Below are positions 23,799 through 32,480 of a stretch of 64,000 nucleotides of DNA, in pieces (position 1 is the stretch's first letter; each line of letters opens with the position of its first letter). The position numbers and the translations under genes were made by a program. The DNA comes from SG8-39 sp041558415. Lineage in GTDB: Bacteria > Pseudomonadota > Gammaproteobacteria > Burkholderiales > SG8-39. The notes beneath the pieces were generated by a model that made no database searches, was not told the DNA's origin, and saw only the letters and a list, made by a program, of their open reading frames with translations. Location of the stretch: assembly GCA_041558415.1 (NCBI GenBank), contig JBFFEY010000013.1, forward strand, positions 1 to 64,000, given 5' to 3'.

Positions 23799-25166
23799 AT
23801 GGCTGTGCGCGCGTTCGTCGAACCCCTCCGCAGCGGCGGTTTCGCGTTGTTGGTCGGCGTTTCGCTGCTTGCCGGCTGCGCGAGCAAGACGCCATTGATG
23901 CCGGCGCCGACCGTGTACACGCCGCCGGCCTCGAAGCCTCTGTTCACCGCCGCGCTCGGTGCGCGGCGCACGCCGGACATCGAACTGGTCTACATCACCG
24001 ACCGCGCGCCGCGCGCTGCGCAGGCCACGGCGCAGAACGCCGATCCCGAGGCGACGCTGCCGTACAGCGCGGAACGCGCGGCCTCGATGGCCTACGGCAC
24101 GGTCAGCGTCGGCTTCGGCGAAGCGGTCGACTGGGACACGCTCGCGGCGCAGAGCGTCGCGGCCGAGCGCGGCGTCGATCTCGATCTGCGACTCGGCACC
24201 ACGCGCGAGCTCGGGCGCTTCCCGCCGCTGCGCTACCCGCTCAAATCCGCGCCGGACGGCTCTTTCCATCGCGACCCGGCCGTGCTCGCGCAGCACCGCA
24301 GCGCCGCCGACGGGCTGCAGGCCCTCCTGGCGCGGCAGCTTGCCGCGGCACCGCGCAAGGAGCTGGTGCTGTTCGTGCACGGCTACGCCAACACCTTCCA
24401 GGACGCGGCGTTCACGATGGGCGAGCTGTGCCATTTTTTCGGCCGCGAGTTCGCTTGCGCCGTGTTCAGCTGGCCGGCGGGCGGCAGCCGCGGCATTCTC
24501 ATGGGCTACAACGTCGATCGCGAGTCGAGCGAGTTTGCCGTGCTGCACCTCAAGCAGGCGCTGCGCATCGTCGCCGCGACCCCCGGGCTCGAGCGCCTGC
24601 ATCTGCTGGCGCACAGCCGCGGCACCAGCGTGCTGGTCTCGGCACTGCAGCAGCTCTCGATCGAGCACTACGCCGCCGGCCTGCAGCCGCTCGAACGGAT
24701 GAAGCTGCGAAACGTCGTCCTGCTCGCACCGGACATCGACGCGCAGGTGGCGGGAACCCTGCTGTTCAGCGTCAGCTCCGACCCGGACCTGTTGCGCGGC
24801 GCACACGCCGCGCCCGATGCGCGTCTGTCCTCCGGCGGCCTGCAATTGACGCTCTATGCGTCTCCGGACGATCTCGCGCTGAGCGTCGCGGAACGCCTGT
24901 TCGGCAGCCTGCGCCGCCTCGGACGATTGGACGCGTCGGCGTTCGACGAACAAGCCTACGCGCGCATCGCCGATCTGCGAAACCTCGATCTCATCGATGT
25001 CTACGGCAGCACCGATCCGTTCGGTCACAGCTACTTTCACTCCAACCCGGCGGTGAGCGCCGACCTCGTGTCGCTGATTCGTTACGGCCTGGAACCCGGC
25101 GACCCGGGACGGGCCCTCGAGGAAGTGCGCAGGCCGTTCTGGCGGATTCGGGAGGCGAATCGCTGA
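23799..25166 (+). CDS. Lipoprotein alpha/beta hydrolase, DUF900 type
   Basis: The protein has 455 residues with a lipobox (LLAGC) after a short hydrophobic segment, so it is probably lipid-anchored in the periplasm. The hydrolase domain has ELVLFVHGYANTFQDA (oxyanion loop), nucleophile serine in LLAHSRGTSVL, and LLAPDIDAQV. A late HSYFHSNPAVSADL may supply the histidine. An apparent -10 box TAGAAT at 23792-23797 runs into the start, so initiation could be leaderless, at ATG 23799 or at GTG 23805. DUF900 proteins are esterase-like with unknown substrates. Confidence 0.8.
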   Translation: MAVRAFVEPLRSGGFALLVGVSLLAGCASKTPLMPAPTVYTPPASKPLFTAALGARRTPDIELVYITDRAPRAAQATAQNADPEATLPYSAERAASMAYGTVSVGFGEAVDWDTLAAQSVAAERGVDLDLRLGTTRELGRFPPLRYPLKSAPDGSFHRDPAVLAQHRSAADGLQALLARQLAAAPRKELVLFVHGYANTFQDAAFTMGELCHFFGREFACAVFSWPAGGSRGILMGYNVDRESSEFAVLHLKQALRIVAATPGLERLHLLAHSRGTSVLVSALQQLSIEHYAAGLQPLERMKLRNVVLLAPDIDAQVAGTLLFSVSSDPDLLRGAHAAPDARLSSGGLQLTLYASPDDLALSVAERLFGSLRRLGRLDASAFDEQAYARIADLRNLDLIDVYGSTDPFGHSYFHSNPAVSADLVSLIRYGLEPGDPGRALEEVRRPFWRIREANR

Positions 25167-25188
25167 ACGCTGAACGCGCGGTTGAAGC

Positions 25189-25202
25189 CTGATCTGCGTC
25201 AA
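25189..25202 (+). promoter_or_regulatory. FNR/ANR-like box upstream of the Rap1a-like gene
   Basis: CTGAT-CTGC-GTCAA differs by one base from the ANR-type consensus TTGAT-N4-GTCAA. Its centre is about 30 bases before TAGAGT (25224-25229), a fair -10 box. That is class II activator geometry, giving a leader of about 38 nt before the ATG at 25272. Confidence 0.45.
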
Positions 25203-25271
25203 GATCCCGAAGTGGTGGAGCGCTAGAGTGATTTAAGCCGTCCGCTTAAACCGTCTAGTAGGAGATCTCCC

Positions 25272-25637
25272 ATGCGCTTTCTGGCTCTTGCCGCAGTGCT
25301 CGCGCTTGCCGGCCCCGCAATTGCCGCGGGCCCACCGCAATTCCAGGTCCGTGACGCGGCGGACTACGTCAAGCTGTGCACCACCTCCGCCGACGACGCC
25401 AACTACGTCAGCGCGATCGCCTTCTGCCACGGCTTCGGTGTCGGCGCCTATCACTATTACCACGTCTCGACGGCGGCGCCCGACCGCTTCGTCTGCCCGC
25501 CGAATCCGGTGCCGACGCGCGCCGCAGTGATCAACGACTTCGTCGCCTGGGTAAAGACCCGCGCGGACGTCATGAAGCAGCCCGCGGTGGATGCGCTGTT
25601 CGTCTACCTGACCGGCGTCTGGCCCTGCAAGAAGTAG
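25272..25637 (+). CDS. Rap1a/Tai-like small periplasmic protein
   Basis: The protein has 121 residues with a signal peptide (MRFLALAAVLALAGPAIA). The mature part has four cysteines in the order seen in Rap1a/Tai proteins: KLCTT, FCHGF, FVCPP and WPCKK, with PAVDALFVYL before the end. Rap1a proteins are known as immunity proteins for type VI amidase effectors, but many members are found without any effector gene, and none is present here. The site TAGGAGAT stands before the ATG. A likely FNR-type promoter precedes it. The immunity role is not supported by context. Confidence 0.7.
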   Translation: MRFLALAAVLALAGPAIAAGPPQFQVRDAADYVKLCTTSADDANYVSAIAFCHGFGVGAYHYYHVSTAAPDRFVCPPNPVPTRAAVINDFVAWVKTRADVMKQPAVDALFVYLTGVWPCKK

Positions 25638-25671
25638 CGGATCGACGCACATCGAACGAGGAGATCAAGCG

Positions 25672-25947
25672 ATGAACGGCAAACTGATTGTTTCTTGTGC
25701 GCTGGCCGGCACGCTGCTGCTTGGCGGCTGCGCCAGCATGAGCGATACCGAACGGCGCACCGCCACCGGTGCCGCGATCGGCGGTGCGGCCGCAGGCGCC
25801 ATCACCGGCGAATGGGGCTGGGCAGCCGGTGGCGCGGCGATCGGCGCGATCGGCGGCTATCTGTACGACCAGAACAAAAAGGCCGACGAGCGCCGCCAGC
25901 GCGAGGCCTACGAGCAGGGCGTGAAGGACGGCCAAAAGAAAAAGTAG
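25672..25947 (+). CDS. Small glycine-zipper lipoprotein
   Basis: The protein has 91 residues with a lipobox (LLLGGC) followed by a glycine-zipper stretch of repeated small residues (AAIGGAAAGAITGEWGWAAGGAAIGAIGG) and a charged lysine-rich tail. It is of the YMGG/Gly-zipper outer-membrane lipoprotein kind, related to SlyB and osmotic lipoproteins. GAGGAG lies before the ATG. It follows the Rap1a-like gene by 34 bases and ends just before a strong terminator, so the two form one short transcript. Confidence 0.83.
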   Translation: MNGKLIVSCALAGTLLLGGCASMSDTERRTATGAAIGGAAAGAITGEWGWAAGGAAIGAIGGYLYDQNKKADERRQREAYEQGVKDGQKKK

Positions 25948-25961
25948 CCGTCGTATCGTGA

Positions 25962-25995
25962 CGGCGCCCCGGGGAAGCGGGGGCGCCGGCCTTTT
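25962..25995 (+). terminator. Rho-independent terminator
   Basis: CGGCGCCCC (25962-25970) pairs perfectly with GGGGCGCCG (25980-25988) around a 9-base loop, followed after three bases by TTTT (25992-25995). It ends the Rap1a-like/lipoprotein transcript before the pqi operon. Confidence 0.75.
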
Positions 25996-25997
25996 GC

Positions 25998-26003
25998 CAT
26001 AAT
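25998..26003 (+). promoter_or_regulatory. -10 box for pqi operon, probably leaderless
   Basis: CATAAT ends eight bases before the GTG at 26012, placing transcription start within about two bases of the start codon. No Shine-Dalgarno sequence precedes the GTG. This arrangement suggests a leaderless mRNA. Confidence 0.4.
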
Positions 26004-26011
26004 CGGCCGCG

Positions 26012-26635
26012 GTGAAGCATTCCAACCTCATCGCCTGCCACGAGTGCGACCTGCTGCAGCGTGAGGTGGCTCTGCCGCCCGGCGGCAAGGCGATCTGCCC
26101 GCGCTGCAGCGCCACGCTGTACACGCACTCGACCGATTCGATCGACCGCACGCTGGCGCTGATGCTCGGCGCCGCGCTGCTGTTCGTCATCGGCAACGCG
26201 TTTCCCGTCGTCAGCTTGGAAATCCAGGGCCAGCGCACCGAAGCGCTGGTGTGGCAGGGCGCCTGGCGGCTGCATCGAGAGGGCGAGACGCTGGTCGGCG
26301 TGATAGTGTTCCTCACCGCGTTCGTGTTTCCGCTGCTGCAGATCGCCGGTCTGCTCGCCATCCTCCTGCCGCTGCGCCTCGGTCTGACGCCGCGCTATCT
26401 GGTGCCGATGTTCCGCGTCGTCGAACAAAGCAAGCCCTGGAGCATGGTCGAAGTTTTCATGCTCGGCGTGCTGGTGTCGCTGGTGAAGCTCGCGCACATG
26501 GCGAGCGTCGTTCCCGGCGTCGGCATGTGGGCCTTCTTCGGCCTCATCGTGCTGCTCGCCTGGGCGAGCAGCACCCTAAACCCGCACGAGGTGTGGGCAC
26601 GGCTCGAGCTCGCGCTGCCGGAGCCCACGCCATGA
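26012..26635 (+). CDS. pqiA: Paraquat-inducible protein A, N-terminal half protein
   Basis: The protein has 207 residues. A zinc-ribbon-like start (ACHECDLLQ and CPRCSATLY) is followed by four transmembrane segments, among them LMLGAALLFVIGNAFPVVSLEI and EVFMLGVLVSLVKLAHMASV, the PqiA core. E. coli PqiA (about 417 residues) fuses two such units; here they are separate genes. PqiA is the inner-membrane partner of the PqiB tunnel that moves lipid between membranes. The next gene overlaps by ATGA. Confidence 0.88.
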   Translation: MKHSNLIACHECDLLQREVALPPGGKAICPRCSATLYTHSTDSIDRTLALMLGAALLFVIGNAFPVVSLEIQGQRTEALVWQGAWRLHREGETLVGVIVFLTAFVFPLLQIAGLLAILLPLRLGLTPRYLVPMFRVVEQSKPWSMVEVFMLGVLVSLVKLAHMASVVPGVGMWAFFGLIVLLAWASSTLNPHEVWARLELALPEPTP

Positions 26636-27258
26636 GCGCCCCGACCGCCGCGCGCCTCGGCCTGCTGGCCTGCCACGTCTGCGAGCTGGTCTCACGCCCG
26701 TCCGCGTCCGCCGCGACCTGCGCCTGCCCGCGCTGCGGGGCGCGGCTGCACTCGCGCAAGCCGCATGCCATCGCGCGCAGCTGTGCGCTGCTGATCGCGG
26801 CGGCGATACTCTACCTGCCCGCCAACCTCGAGCCAGTGATGATCACGCGCTCGATCTTCGGTGTGCAACGCGACACCATCCTGAGCGGCGTGGCGTATCT
26901 CTGGAATAGCGGCTCCTGGCCACTCGCCGTGCTGGTGTTCGTCGCCAGCGTATTGGTGCCGCTGCTGAAGCTGCTGGCGCTCGGCTATCTGGCCGCCTCG
27001 ACGCAGCGCCGCTCGCGGCTGCGTCACCGGCAGAAGACCCGTCTGTACCGGCTGCTGGAGTACATTGGCCGCTGGTCGATGCTCGATGTGTTCGTCGTCA
27101 TGGTGCTGGTGGCGCTGGTCAAGGTGGGCGCGCTGGCGAACATCGAGGCCGGTCCCGGCGCGATGTGGTTCGGCGCCGTGGTGGTACTCACCATGTTCGC
27201 CTCGATGAGCTTCGACCCGCGCCTGATCTGGGATCCCGCCGGAGAAAGCGATGGCTGA
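26632..27258 (+). CDS. pqiA: Paraquat-inducible protein A, second half protein
   Basis: The protein has 208 residues with the same layout as its upstream neighbour: cysteine pairs LACHVCEL and CACPRCGARLHS, then four membrane helices including AILYLPANLEPVMITRSIF and MLDVFVVMVLVALVKVGALANI. It corresponds to the second unit of the fused enterobacterial PqiA. It overlaps pqiB by eight bases, so translation is coupled. It should sit with the first PqiA unit in the inner membrane. Confidence 0.88.
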   Translation: MSAPTAARLGLLACHVCELVSRPSASAATCACPRCGARLHSRKPHAIARSCALLIAAAILYLPANLEPVMITRSIFGVQRDTILSGVAYLWNSGSWPLAVLVFVASVLVPLLKLLALGYLAASTQRRSRLRHRQKTRLYRLLEYIGRWSMLDVFVVMVLVALVKVGALANIEAGPGAMWFGAVVVLTMFASMSFDPRLIWDPAGESDG

Positions 27259-28885
27259 ACCGACCCCCGAGCTGGACAGCGCCGAACTGCCGCAGGCGCA
27301 AATCGCCAGCCCGCGCCGCTCAAGGCTCTCGCTGGTCTGGATCGTGCCGCTGGTCGCGGTGCTGATCGGCGGCTGGCTGGCGTGGACGGCAGTGAGTGAA
27401 CAGGGCCCCGCCTTCGTCATCCGCTTCAAGACCGCCGAAGGCCTGGAAGCCGGCAAGACCAAGATCAAGTACAAATCGGTCGACGTCGGCATCGTCGAGT
27501 CGATCGAGCTGACGCGCGACCGCAGCACGGTGCTGGTGCACGCGCGCATGGAGAAGTATGCCGAGGACTACCTGGCCGAGGACAGCCGCTTCTGGGTCGT
27601 GCGACCCCGCATCACGGGCACTTCGGTGCAGGGTCTCGGCACCCTGCTCTCCGGCGCCTATATCGGCATGGACGTCGGCAAGAGTGAAGAAAGCAAGCGC
27701 GACTTCACCGGCCTGGAAGAGCAGCCGATCGTCACCGCCGATGTGCCCGGCCGGCACTTCGTTCTCAAAAGCCCGACGCTCGGGTCGTTCAGCGTCGGCG
27801 CGCCGGTCTATTTCCGCAAAATCGTGGTCGGCGAGGTCGAATCCTACGCACTCGATGCCGACGGCAAGGGCGTGTCGATCCGCATCTTCGTGCGCGCACC
27901 GCACGACCAGTACGTCAACCGCGAAACCCGCTTCTGGGAAGCGAGCGGCATCGATCTCAAGCTCGACGCGAGCGGCGTTCGCCTGGAGACCGAGTCGCTG
28001 GCAAGCATCGTCATCGGCGGCATCGCCTTTCAGACGCGCGGCGACGGCGCCACCTCGGCGCCGGCGGCCGAAAATGCCGAATTCCGCCTGTTCCGCAACC
28101 GCGACACGGCGCTCGCCTACCGCGACCTCGTCGTCATGCCGTTCACTTTCCGTTTCAAGGAGTCGCTGCGCGGGCTGACCGTGGGCGCGCCGGTCGACTT
28201 CCGCGGCATCATCGTCGGCGAAGTCACCGACATCCGGCCGCAGTACGAAGACGGCGAGGTCTACATGGTGGCCTTCGCAAACGTCTACCCGGAGCGCACC
28301 GCGAGCCGCCAGATCGGCGAGTCGGTACGCGCGAGACAAGGACTCTCGCGCGAACAGGGCTTCGACGTGCTGGTCGAGTCCGGCATGCGCGCGCAGCTGC
28401 GCACCGGCAACCTCATCACGGGGCAGCTCTACGTCGCGCTCGATTTCTTCAAGGACGCGAAGGCCGATCCGGTGCTCTGGAGCGAGAGTCCGCCGCGTTT
28501 TCCCACGGTGACCGGCACCTTCACCGGCATCGAGGAGAACATCGCGCAGATCACCAAGAAGCTCGCCGCGGTGCCGTTCGACGACATCGGCCAGGATCTG
28601 CGCCGCGCGCTCGAAACGCTTAACCGCACGCTGACGAGCGTCGACCGGCTGGCGCAGCAGGTCGGCAGCGAGCTGGCGCCGGAGCTGCGCGAGTCGCTGG
28701 TGGCGCTGCGCCGCTCGCTCGCCGAAGTCGACCGGGTACTCGCCGAAGACGCGCCGTTGCAGCAGGATGCGCGCGCCGCGCTGCGCGAGGTGGCGCGCAG
28801 CGCCGCCGCGCTGCGCGTGCTGGTGGAGTACCTTGAGCAGCATCCCGAGGCGCTGCTGCGCGGCAAACCGGAGGAAACACCATGA
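27251..28885 (+). CDS. pqiB: PqiB, MCE-domain lipid transport tunnel protein
   Basis: The protein has 544 residues: one N-terminal membrane helix (LSLVWIVPLVAVLIGGWLAW), then three MCE domains beginning near FVIRFKTAEGLEAGKTKIKYKSVDVGIVE, FVLKSPTLGSFSVGAPVYFRKIVVGEVE and FTFRFKESLRGLTVGAPVDFRGIIVGEVT. A C-terminal coiled-coil helix region (about 430-520) follows, rich in Leu, Glu and Arg. E. coli PqiB forms a hexameric needle with the same order of domains. Length and order fit the family. Its stop overlaps the pqiC start by ATGA. Confidence 0.93.
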   Translation: MAEPTPELDSAELPQAQIASPRRSRLSLVWIVPLVAVLIGGWLAWTAVSEQGPAFVIRFKTAEGLEAGKTKIKYKSVDVGIVESIELTRDRSTVLVHARMEKYAEDYLAEDSRFWVVRPRITGTSVQGLGTLLSGAYIGMDVGKSEESKRDFTGLEEQPIVTADVPGRHFVLKSPTLGSFSVGAPVYFRKIVVGEVESYALDADGKGVSIRIFVRAPHDQYVNRETRFWEASGIDLKLDASGVRLETESLASIVIGGIAFQTRGDGATSAPAAENAEFRLFRNRDTALAYRDLVVMPFTFRFKESLRGLTVGAPVDFRGIIVGEVTDIRPQYEDGEVYMVAFANVYPERTASRQIGESVRARQGLSREQGFDVLVESGMRAQLRTGNLITGQLYVALDFFKDAKADPVLWSESPPRFPTVTGTFTGIEENIAQITKKLAAVPFDDIGQDLRRALETLNRTLTSVDRLAQQVGSELAPELRESLVALRRSLAEVDRVLAEDAPLQQDARAALREVARSAAALRVLVEYLEQHPEALLRGKPEETP

Positions 28886-29457
28886 AGTGGACCGCAGTCG
28901 CTGCCGCCGCAATGCTGCTGGCCGGATGCGCCAGTGCCCCGACGCCGCGCTTTTACACCCTGAGCGCGCAGATCGAATCCGCGCCCTACGCCGCGGGGCC
29001 GTCGGTTTCCGTCGCCGCGGTCACGGTGCCGGATGTGGTCGACCGGCCGCAGCTCGTCGTCGCCGTGAACGCGAACGAAGTGCTCATCGTCGAGCAGCAC
29101 CGCTGGGCCGAGCCTCTCAAGAGCGAGCTGGGACGCGTGATCGCCGAGAACCTGTCGCGCATCACCGGCAACCCGCGCATCGCCGCCTACCCGCAGAACG
29201 CGAGCCTGAACGCCGAGTACCGCGTGCTGGTCGACTTCCAGCGCCTTGCCGGACGCCCGGATGGTGAGGTCGTGCTCGACGCGTTATGGAGCCTGCGCAA
29301 ACCGAACGGCGAGGTCTTGCGCAGCGGCCGCGCGCGCGCGCAGGCGCGCGGCGAACCGGGATACGACGCGCTCGTCGCCGCCTACAGCCGCGCGCTGGCG
29401 AAGATCTCGGCTGAGATCGCGATGGCGCTAAAAGGCTTGCCGGCCGAGACGCGCTGA
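28882..29457 (+). CDS. pqiC: PqiC, ABC-type transport auxiliary lipoprotein
   Basis: The protein has 191 residues with a lipobox (LLAGC) and the PqiC/DUF330 fold: PTPRFYTLSAQIES, PDVVDRPQLVVAVNANEVLIVEQHRWAEPLKSELGRVIAENL and a final helix. It is an outer-membrane lipoprotein that docks the PqiB tunnel. It is the last gene of the operon and ends 18 bases before the convergent MDR reductase gene. Confidence 0.9.
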   Translation: MKWTAVAAAAMLLAGCASAPTPRFYTLSAQIESAPYAAGPSVSVAAVTVPDVVDRPQLVVAVNANEVLIVEQHRWAEPLKSELGRVIAENLSRITGNPRIAAYPQNASLNAEYRVLVDFQRLAGRPDGEVVLDALWSLRKPNGEVLRSGRARAQARGEPGYDALVAAYSRALAKISAEIAMALKGLPAETR

Positions 29458-29475
29458 GGCGTCTGCGCCTTCCGC

Positions 29476-30465
29476 TCAGCGCGCAGCCATCTCGATGAGG
29501 ATCTTGCCCGCGCGCGCCTCGCGCGCCGCATGCGCGACGGCATCCTTGAGCTGCGCAAGCGGATAGACCTTCTCGATGTCGACCTTGAGCGAGCAGTCCT
29601 CGACCAGCGCGGCGAGCTGCGTGTAGAGCTTGTGGATGTCGGCCGAGGGCGTCTCGGTGAACCAGCGTCGCAGCCAGAAGCCGCGCAGGCTGACGCCGCG
29701 GAAGAAGGCGTCGCGCGGATCGATCATGCAGGGCTCGCCGGAGAGCGCCCCGTAGTTCACCACCACGCCGTTTTCGTCGACACAGCGCGCCAGGCGCTGC
29801 GTCGCCGTGCCGCAGATCGCATCGAGCGCCAGCGGCAGCGGCGCCCCGTCGGTGGCCGCGCGCGCCCGCGCATCGAGATCCGGGCCGTCGACCAGCACCA
29901 CGTCGGCGCCCCAGGCCTTGAGCGGCGCGACGAGCGACTCGCGCCGCACGACGTTGATCGTCTTCACGCCGATCTTCTTTGCCAGGCGGATCAGACAGTG
30001 GCCGACGCCGGAGTTGGCGGCGTTCTGGATCACCCAGCTGCCCGCCTTCGGCGGCACGAAGTCGTGCAGCAACAGGTACGCGGTCGCCGGATTGACGCGC
30101 AGCATGGCGAGCTGATACGGGTCGGCGTCGGACTGCAGCGCCCACACCGCCGCAGCCGGCGCAAGCATGCGCTCGCGCCAGGTGCCGGGCCCGGGCGCCA
30201 AAACCAGATCGCCGGGTTTGACGTGCTTGACCCCGGCGCCGACCTGCGCGATGCGACCAAGTCCCTCGGCGCCCGGCGTGAGCGGCAACGTGGGCTGGCT
30301 CGCGCCGTAGCGCCCCTCGAGCACCAGCAGGTCGGCCGGATTGATCGGGCAGGCGATGACGTCGATCGCCACCTGGTCCCGTCCCGGGGCTCCGGGCTCG
30401 GGCACTTCCGCGAGTTCGATGACTTCGGCCGGCTTGCCGAAACGCGACAGACGTGCAGCTATCAT
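29476..30465 (-). CDS. MDR reductase, enoyl-thioester-reductase (MECR/Etr1)-like
   Basis: The protein has 329 residues in the zinc-free medium-chain dehydrogenase/reductase superfamily. CPINPADLLVLEGRYG and LTPGAEGLGRIAQVGAGVKHVKPGD form the GroES-like domain. SWVIQNAANSGVGHCLIRLAKKIGVKTINVVRR is the NADPH site with the N-x-G pattern of 2-enoyl thioester reductases. It is monocistronic and starts at ATG 30465 behind GGAGAAG. It probably reduces trans-2-enoyl-CoA or -ACP; other enone substrates remain possible. Confidence 0.8.
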   Translation of the reverse strand: MIAARLSRFGKPAEVIELAEVPEPGAPGRDQVAIDVIACPINPADLLVLEGRYGASQPTLPLTPGAEGLGRIAQVGAGVKHVKPGDLVLAPGPGTWRERMLAPAAAVWALQSDADPYQLAMLRVNPATAYLLLHDFVPPKAGSWVIQNAANSGVGHCLIRLAKKIGVKTINVVRRESLVAPLKAWGADVVLVDGPDLDARARAATDGAPLPLALDAICGTATQRLARCVDENGVVVNYGALSGEPCMIDPRDAFFRGVSLRGFWLRRWFTETPSADIHKLYTQLAALVEDCSLKVDIEKVYPLAQLKDAVAHAAREARAGKILIEMAAR

Positions 30466-30660
30466 GAGGCGCTCTTCTCCTTTGCGGGCAGCAACAAAAA
30501 TCGGCGACTGAATGCCGCGCAGACGCGAAGTGTACGAACCTTTTGCGCACACCGCATGCGATTGTCACTGCCGCCGCGAAACCGCTACAGTTTTGAGGCG
30601 CGGCGCGCGCCGACTGGCGGCGGCCGAGCCGTTGAATCTACTTGCCCGATGGAGGCCGTG

Positions 30661-31734
30661 ATGGCCGATTTGATAAAGCGCTACCATCCGCCCGGCACGC
30701 CGCCGGGCACCTTGACGCGGCGCGAGCGCCGCAAGCCCACAGCGACGCGCATCGCGCTGGTCAGTTACGACGAGAGCCGTCTCGAAGAGTTCGACGACGC
30801 CACGCCCGCGCAATGCGCACGCTATCGCGGCCTGCCGTCGACGACCTGGATTCACGTCTCCGGCCATCCCGAAGTCGAGCAGTTGCGCGAGCTGGGGCAG
30901 CTGCTCGGCCTGCATCCGCTCGCACTCGAGGACGTGTTCAATACGGGACAGCGGCCGAAAACCGAGTGGTTCGACGACCAGTTGTTCGTGATCGTGAGCC
31001 TGCCCGTGGCGAAGGAGCGTTCCGTCCGGACTGAACAATTCAGCGTCTTTCTCGCCGACAACCTGGTGGTGAGTTTTCACGAGAGCGCGGTCGAGGTGAT
31101 CGAGCCGGTCCGCCAGCGACTGCGCGAGCACGGCAGCTGGCTGCGCGGCCGCAAGGCGGACGCACTGCTCTACGCGCTGCTCGACCTGGTCATCGACCAC
31201 GGCTTTCCCGTGCTCGAGCAGCTTGGCGAACAAATCGAGATCCTGGAAGCCGAAATCCTGCGCAGCAGCGGACCTCACAGCCTGAACACGCTGCATCGAT
31301 TGAAACGCAACCTGCTCACGCTGCGGCGCATGCTGTGGCCGCAGCGCGAGGTGCTCAACCGGCTGATGGCCGAAGGCCGCACGCTGGTGAGCGCGCCGAC
31401 CAAGATTTACCTGCGCGACTGCTACGACCACACCATTCAGATCATGGATCTGATCGAAACCTACCGCGACATGGCCGCGAGCCTGCTCGACGTTTACCTG
31501 TCGAGCGTCAGCAACCGGCTGAACGAAACCATGCGGGTACTCACCGTGATCGCGACCATTTTCATCCCGCCGACCTTTTTCGCCAGTGTCTACGGCATGA
31601 ACTTCGACCGCGGCGCAAGCGCCTGGAACATGCCGGAGCTGGGCTGGGCCTACGGCTACCCCGCGCTGTGGGCCGTGATGCTCGCCACCATGGTCGGCCT
31701 GCTGGTCTATTTCAAGCGCAAGCGATGGTTCTGA
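30661..31734 (+). CDS. corA: CorA family divalent metal ion transporter
   Basis: The protein has 357 residues. A long soluble N-terminal funnel domain ends in two membrane helices, TVIATIFIPPTFFASVYGMNF and AVMLATMVGLLVYF. The diagnostic YGMNF loop is intact. I chose ATG at 30661 because GGAGG lies eight bases upstream; ATG at 30649 has no such site. It should form a pentameric magnesium or cobalt channel in the inner membrane. It stands alone between the MDR reductase and a ferritin-like gene. Confidence 0.93.
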   Translation: MADLIKRYHPPGTPPGTLTRRERRKPTATRIALVSYDESRLEEFDDATPAQCARYRGLPSTTWIHVSGHPEVEQLRELGQLLGLHPLALEDVFNTGQRPKTEWFDDQLFVIVSLPVAKERSVRTEQFSVFLADNLVVSFHESAVEVIEPVRQRLREHGSWLRGRKADALLYALLDLVIDHGFPVLEQLGEQIEILEAEILRSSGPHSLNTLHRLKRNLLTLRRMLWPQREVLNRLMAEGRTLVSAPTKIYLRDCYDHTIQIMDLIETYRDMAASLLDVYLSSVSNRLNETMRVLTVIATIFIPPTFFASVYGMNFDRGASAWNMPELGWAYGYPALWAVMLATMVGLLVYFKRKRWF

Positions 31735-31969
31735 TGGCCACCGCACCGCCGGCGGCGGCGCGGTCGCCGAGCCCATGCCGGACGCGCTGCTCGGCGACAT
31801 CCGACGCATCGAGCTCGAGTGCTCGGCGCCATCGTCCTCGTGGGTTTCGGCATCTGGTTCGACCGGAGTTTGCGCAATCGGCGCAGGCACGGCGGCGATT
31901 AGCCGCCCGGCGATGCGGCCGGTCCTGCATGTTAGGCTGAGGCCCTCGTCGCCACACGGGAATCGATCG

Positions 31970-32461
31970 ATGCGCTACACCTTGCCCGAATTTCTCGCCC
32001 ATGCCGTGGCCATGGAGGCGGAAGCCGCCGAGCGCTATCTCGAGCTCGCCGACATGATGGAAGCGCACCGCAATGACGAGGTCTCGGCGCTGTTTCGCGA
32101 CATGCACCGCTTCTCGCTGATGCATCGCGACGCGATCCGCGAGCGGGTCGGCGCGATCGAGCTGCCGCGCCTCAAGTCCTCGGAATACCGCTGGCGCACG
32201 CCGCCGGAAATGGGCGACGAGGACGCTTTCGACTACATGCTCGATGCCTACCACGCGCTCGGCTACGCGCGCGACAACGAGACCCGCGCGATGCAGTACT
32301 ACCGGGCGGTCGCCGAGGACGCATCCGACGCGGAAGTGCAGCGCCTGGCGGCCGAGTTCGCCGCCGAGGAGGAGGAGCACGTCGCCGCGCTCGACAAGTG
32401 GATCGAGCGCACGCAGCGCCCCTCCGAGACCTGGGCGAGCGACCCGGCGCAGCGCGCCTGA
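31970..32461 (+). CDS. Ferritin-like/rubrerythrin-type diiron protein
   Basis: The protein has 163 residues, all helical. Carboxylate-rich helices carry AVAMEAEAAERYLELADMM, SLMHRDAIRERV, NETRAMQYYRAVAED and FAAEEEEHVAALDKWIE, the order expected for ferritin-like di-iron sites, including an E-x2-H near the end. There is no rubredoxin domain. The start is ATG 31970; longer frames upstream are not protein-like. It may protect against oxidative damage or store iron. It is followed 19 bases later by a pirin gene. Confidence 0.8.
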   Translation: MRYTLPEFLAHAVAMEAEAAERYLELADMMEAHRNDEVSALFRDMHRFSLMHRDAIRERVGAIELPRLKSSEYRWRTPPEMGDEDAFDYMLDAYHALGYARDNETRAMQYYRAVAEDASDAEVQRLAAEFAAEEEEHVAALDKWIERTQRPSETWASDPAQRA

Positions 32462-32480
32462 CGCACCGCGAACGCGCGTC

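Noticed and set aside
25272..25637. Type VI secretion immunity gene
   Set aside because: The product resembles Rap1a/Tai, but no effector or type VI gene is nearby, so only the family is called.
31735..31969. Possible tiny membrane protein after corA (ends FGIWFDRSLR)
   Set aside because: The hydrophobic stretch can be joined to an upstream ATG only by a frameshift; no ribosome site and too short to support.
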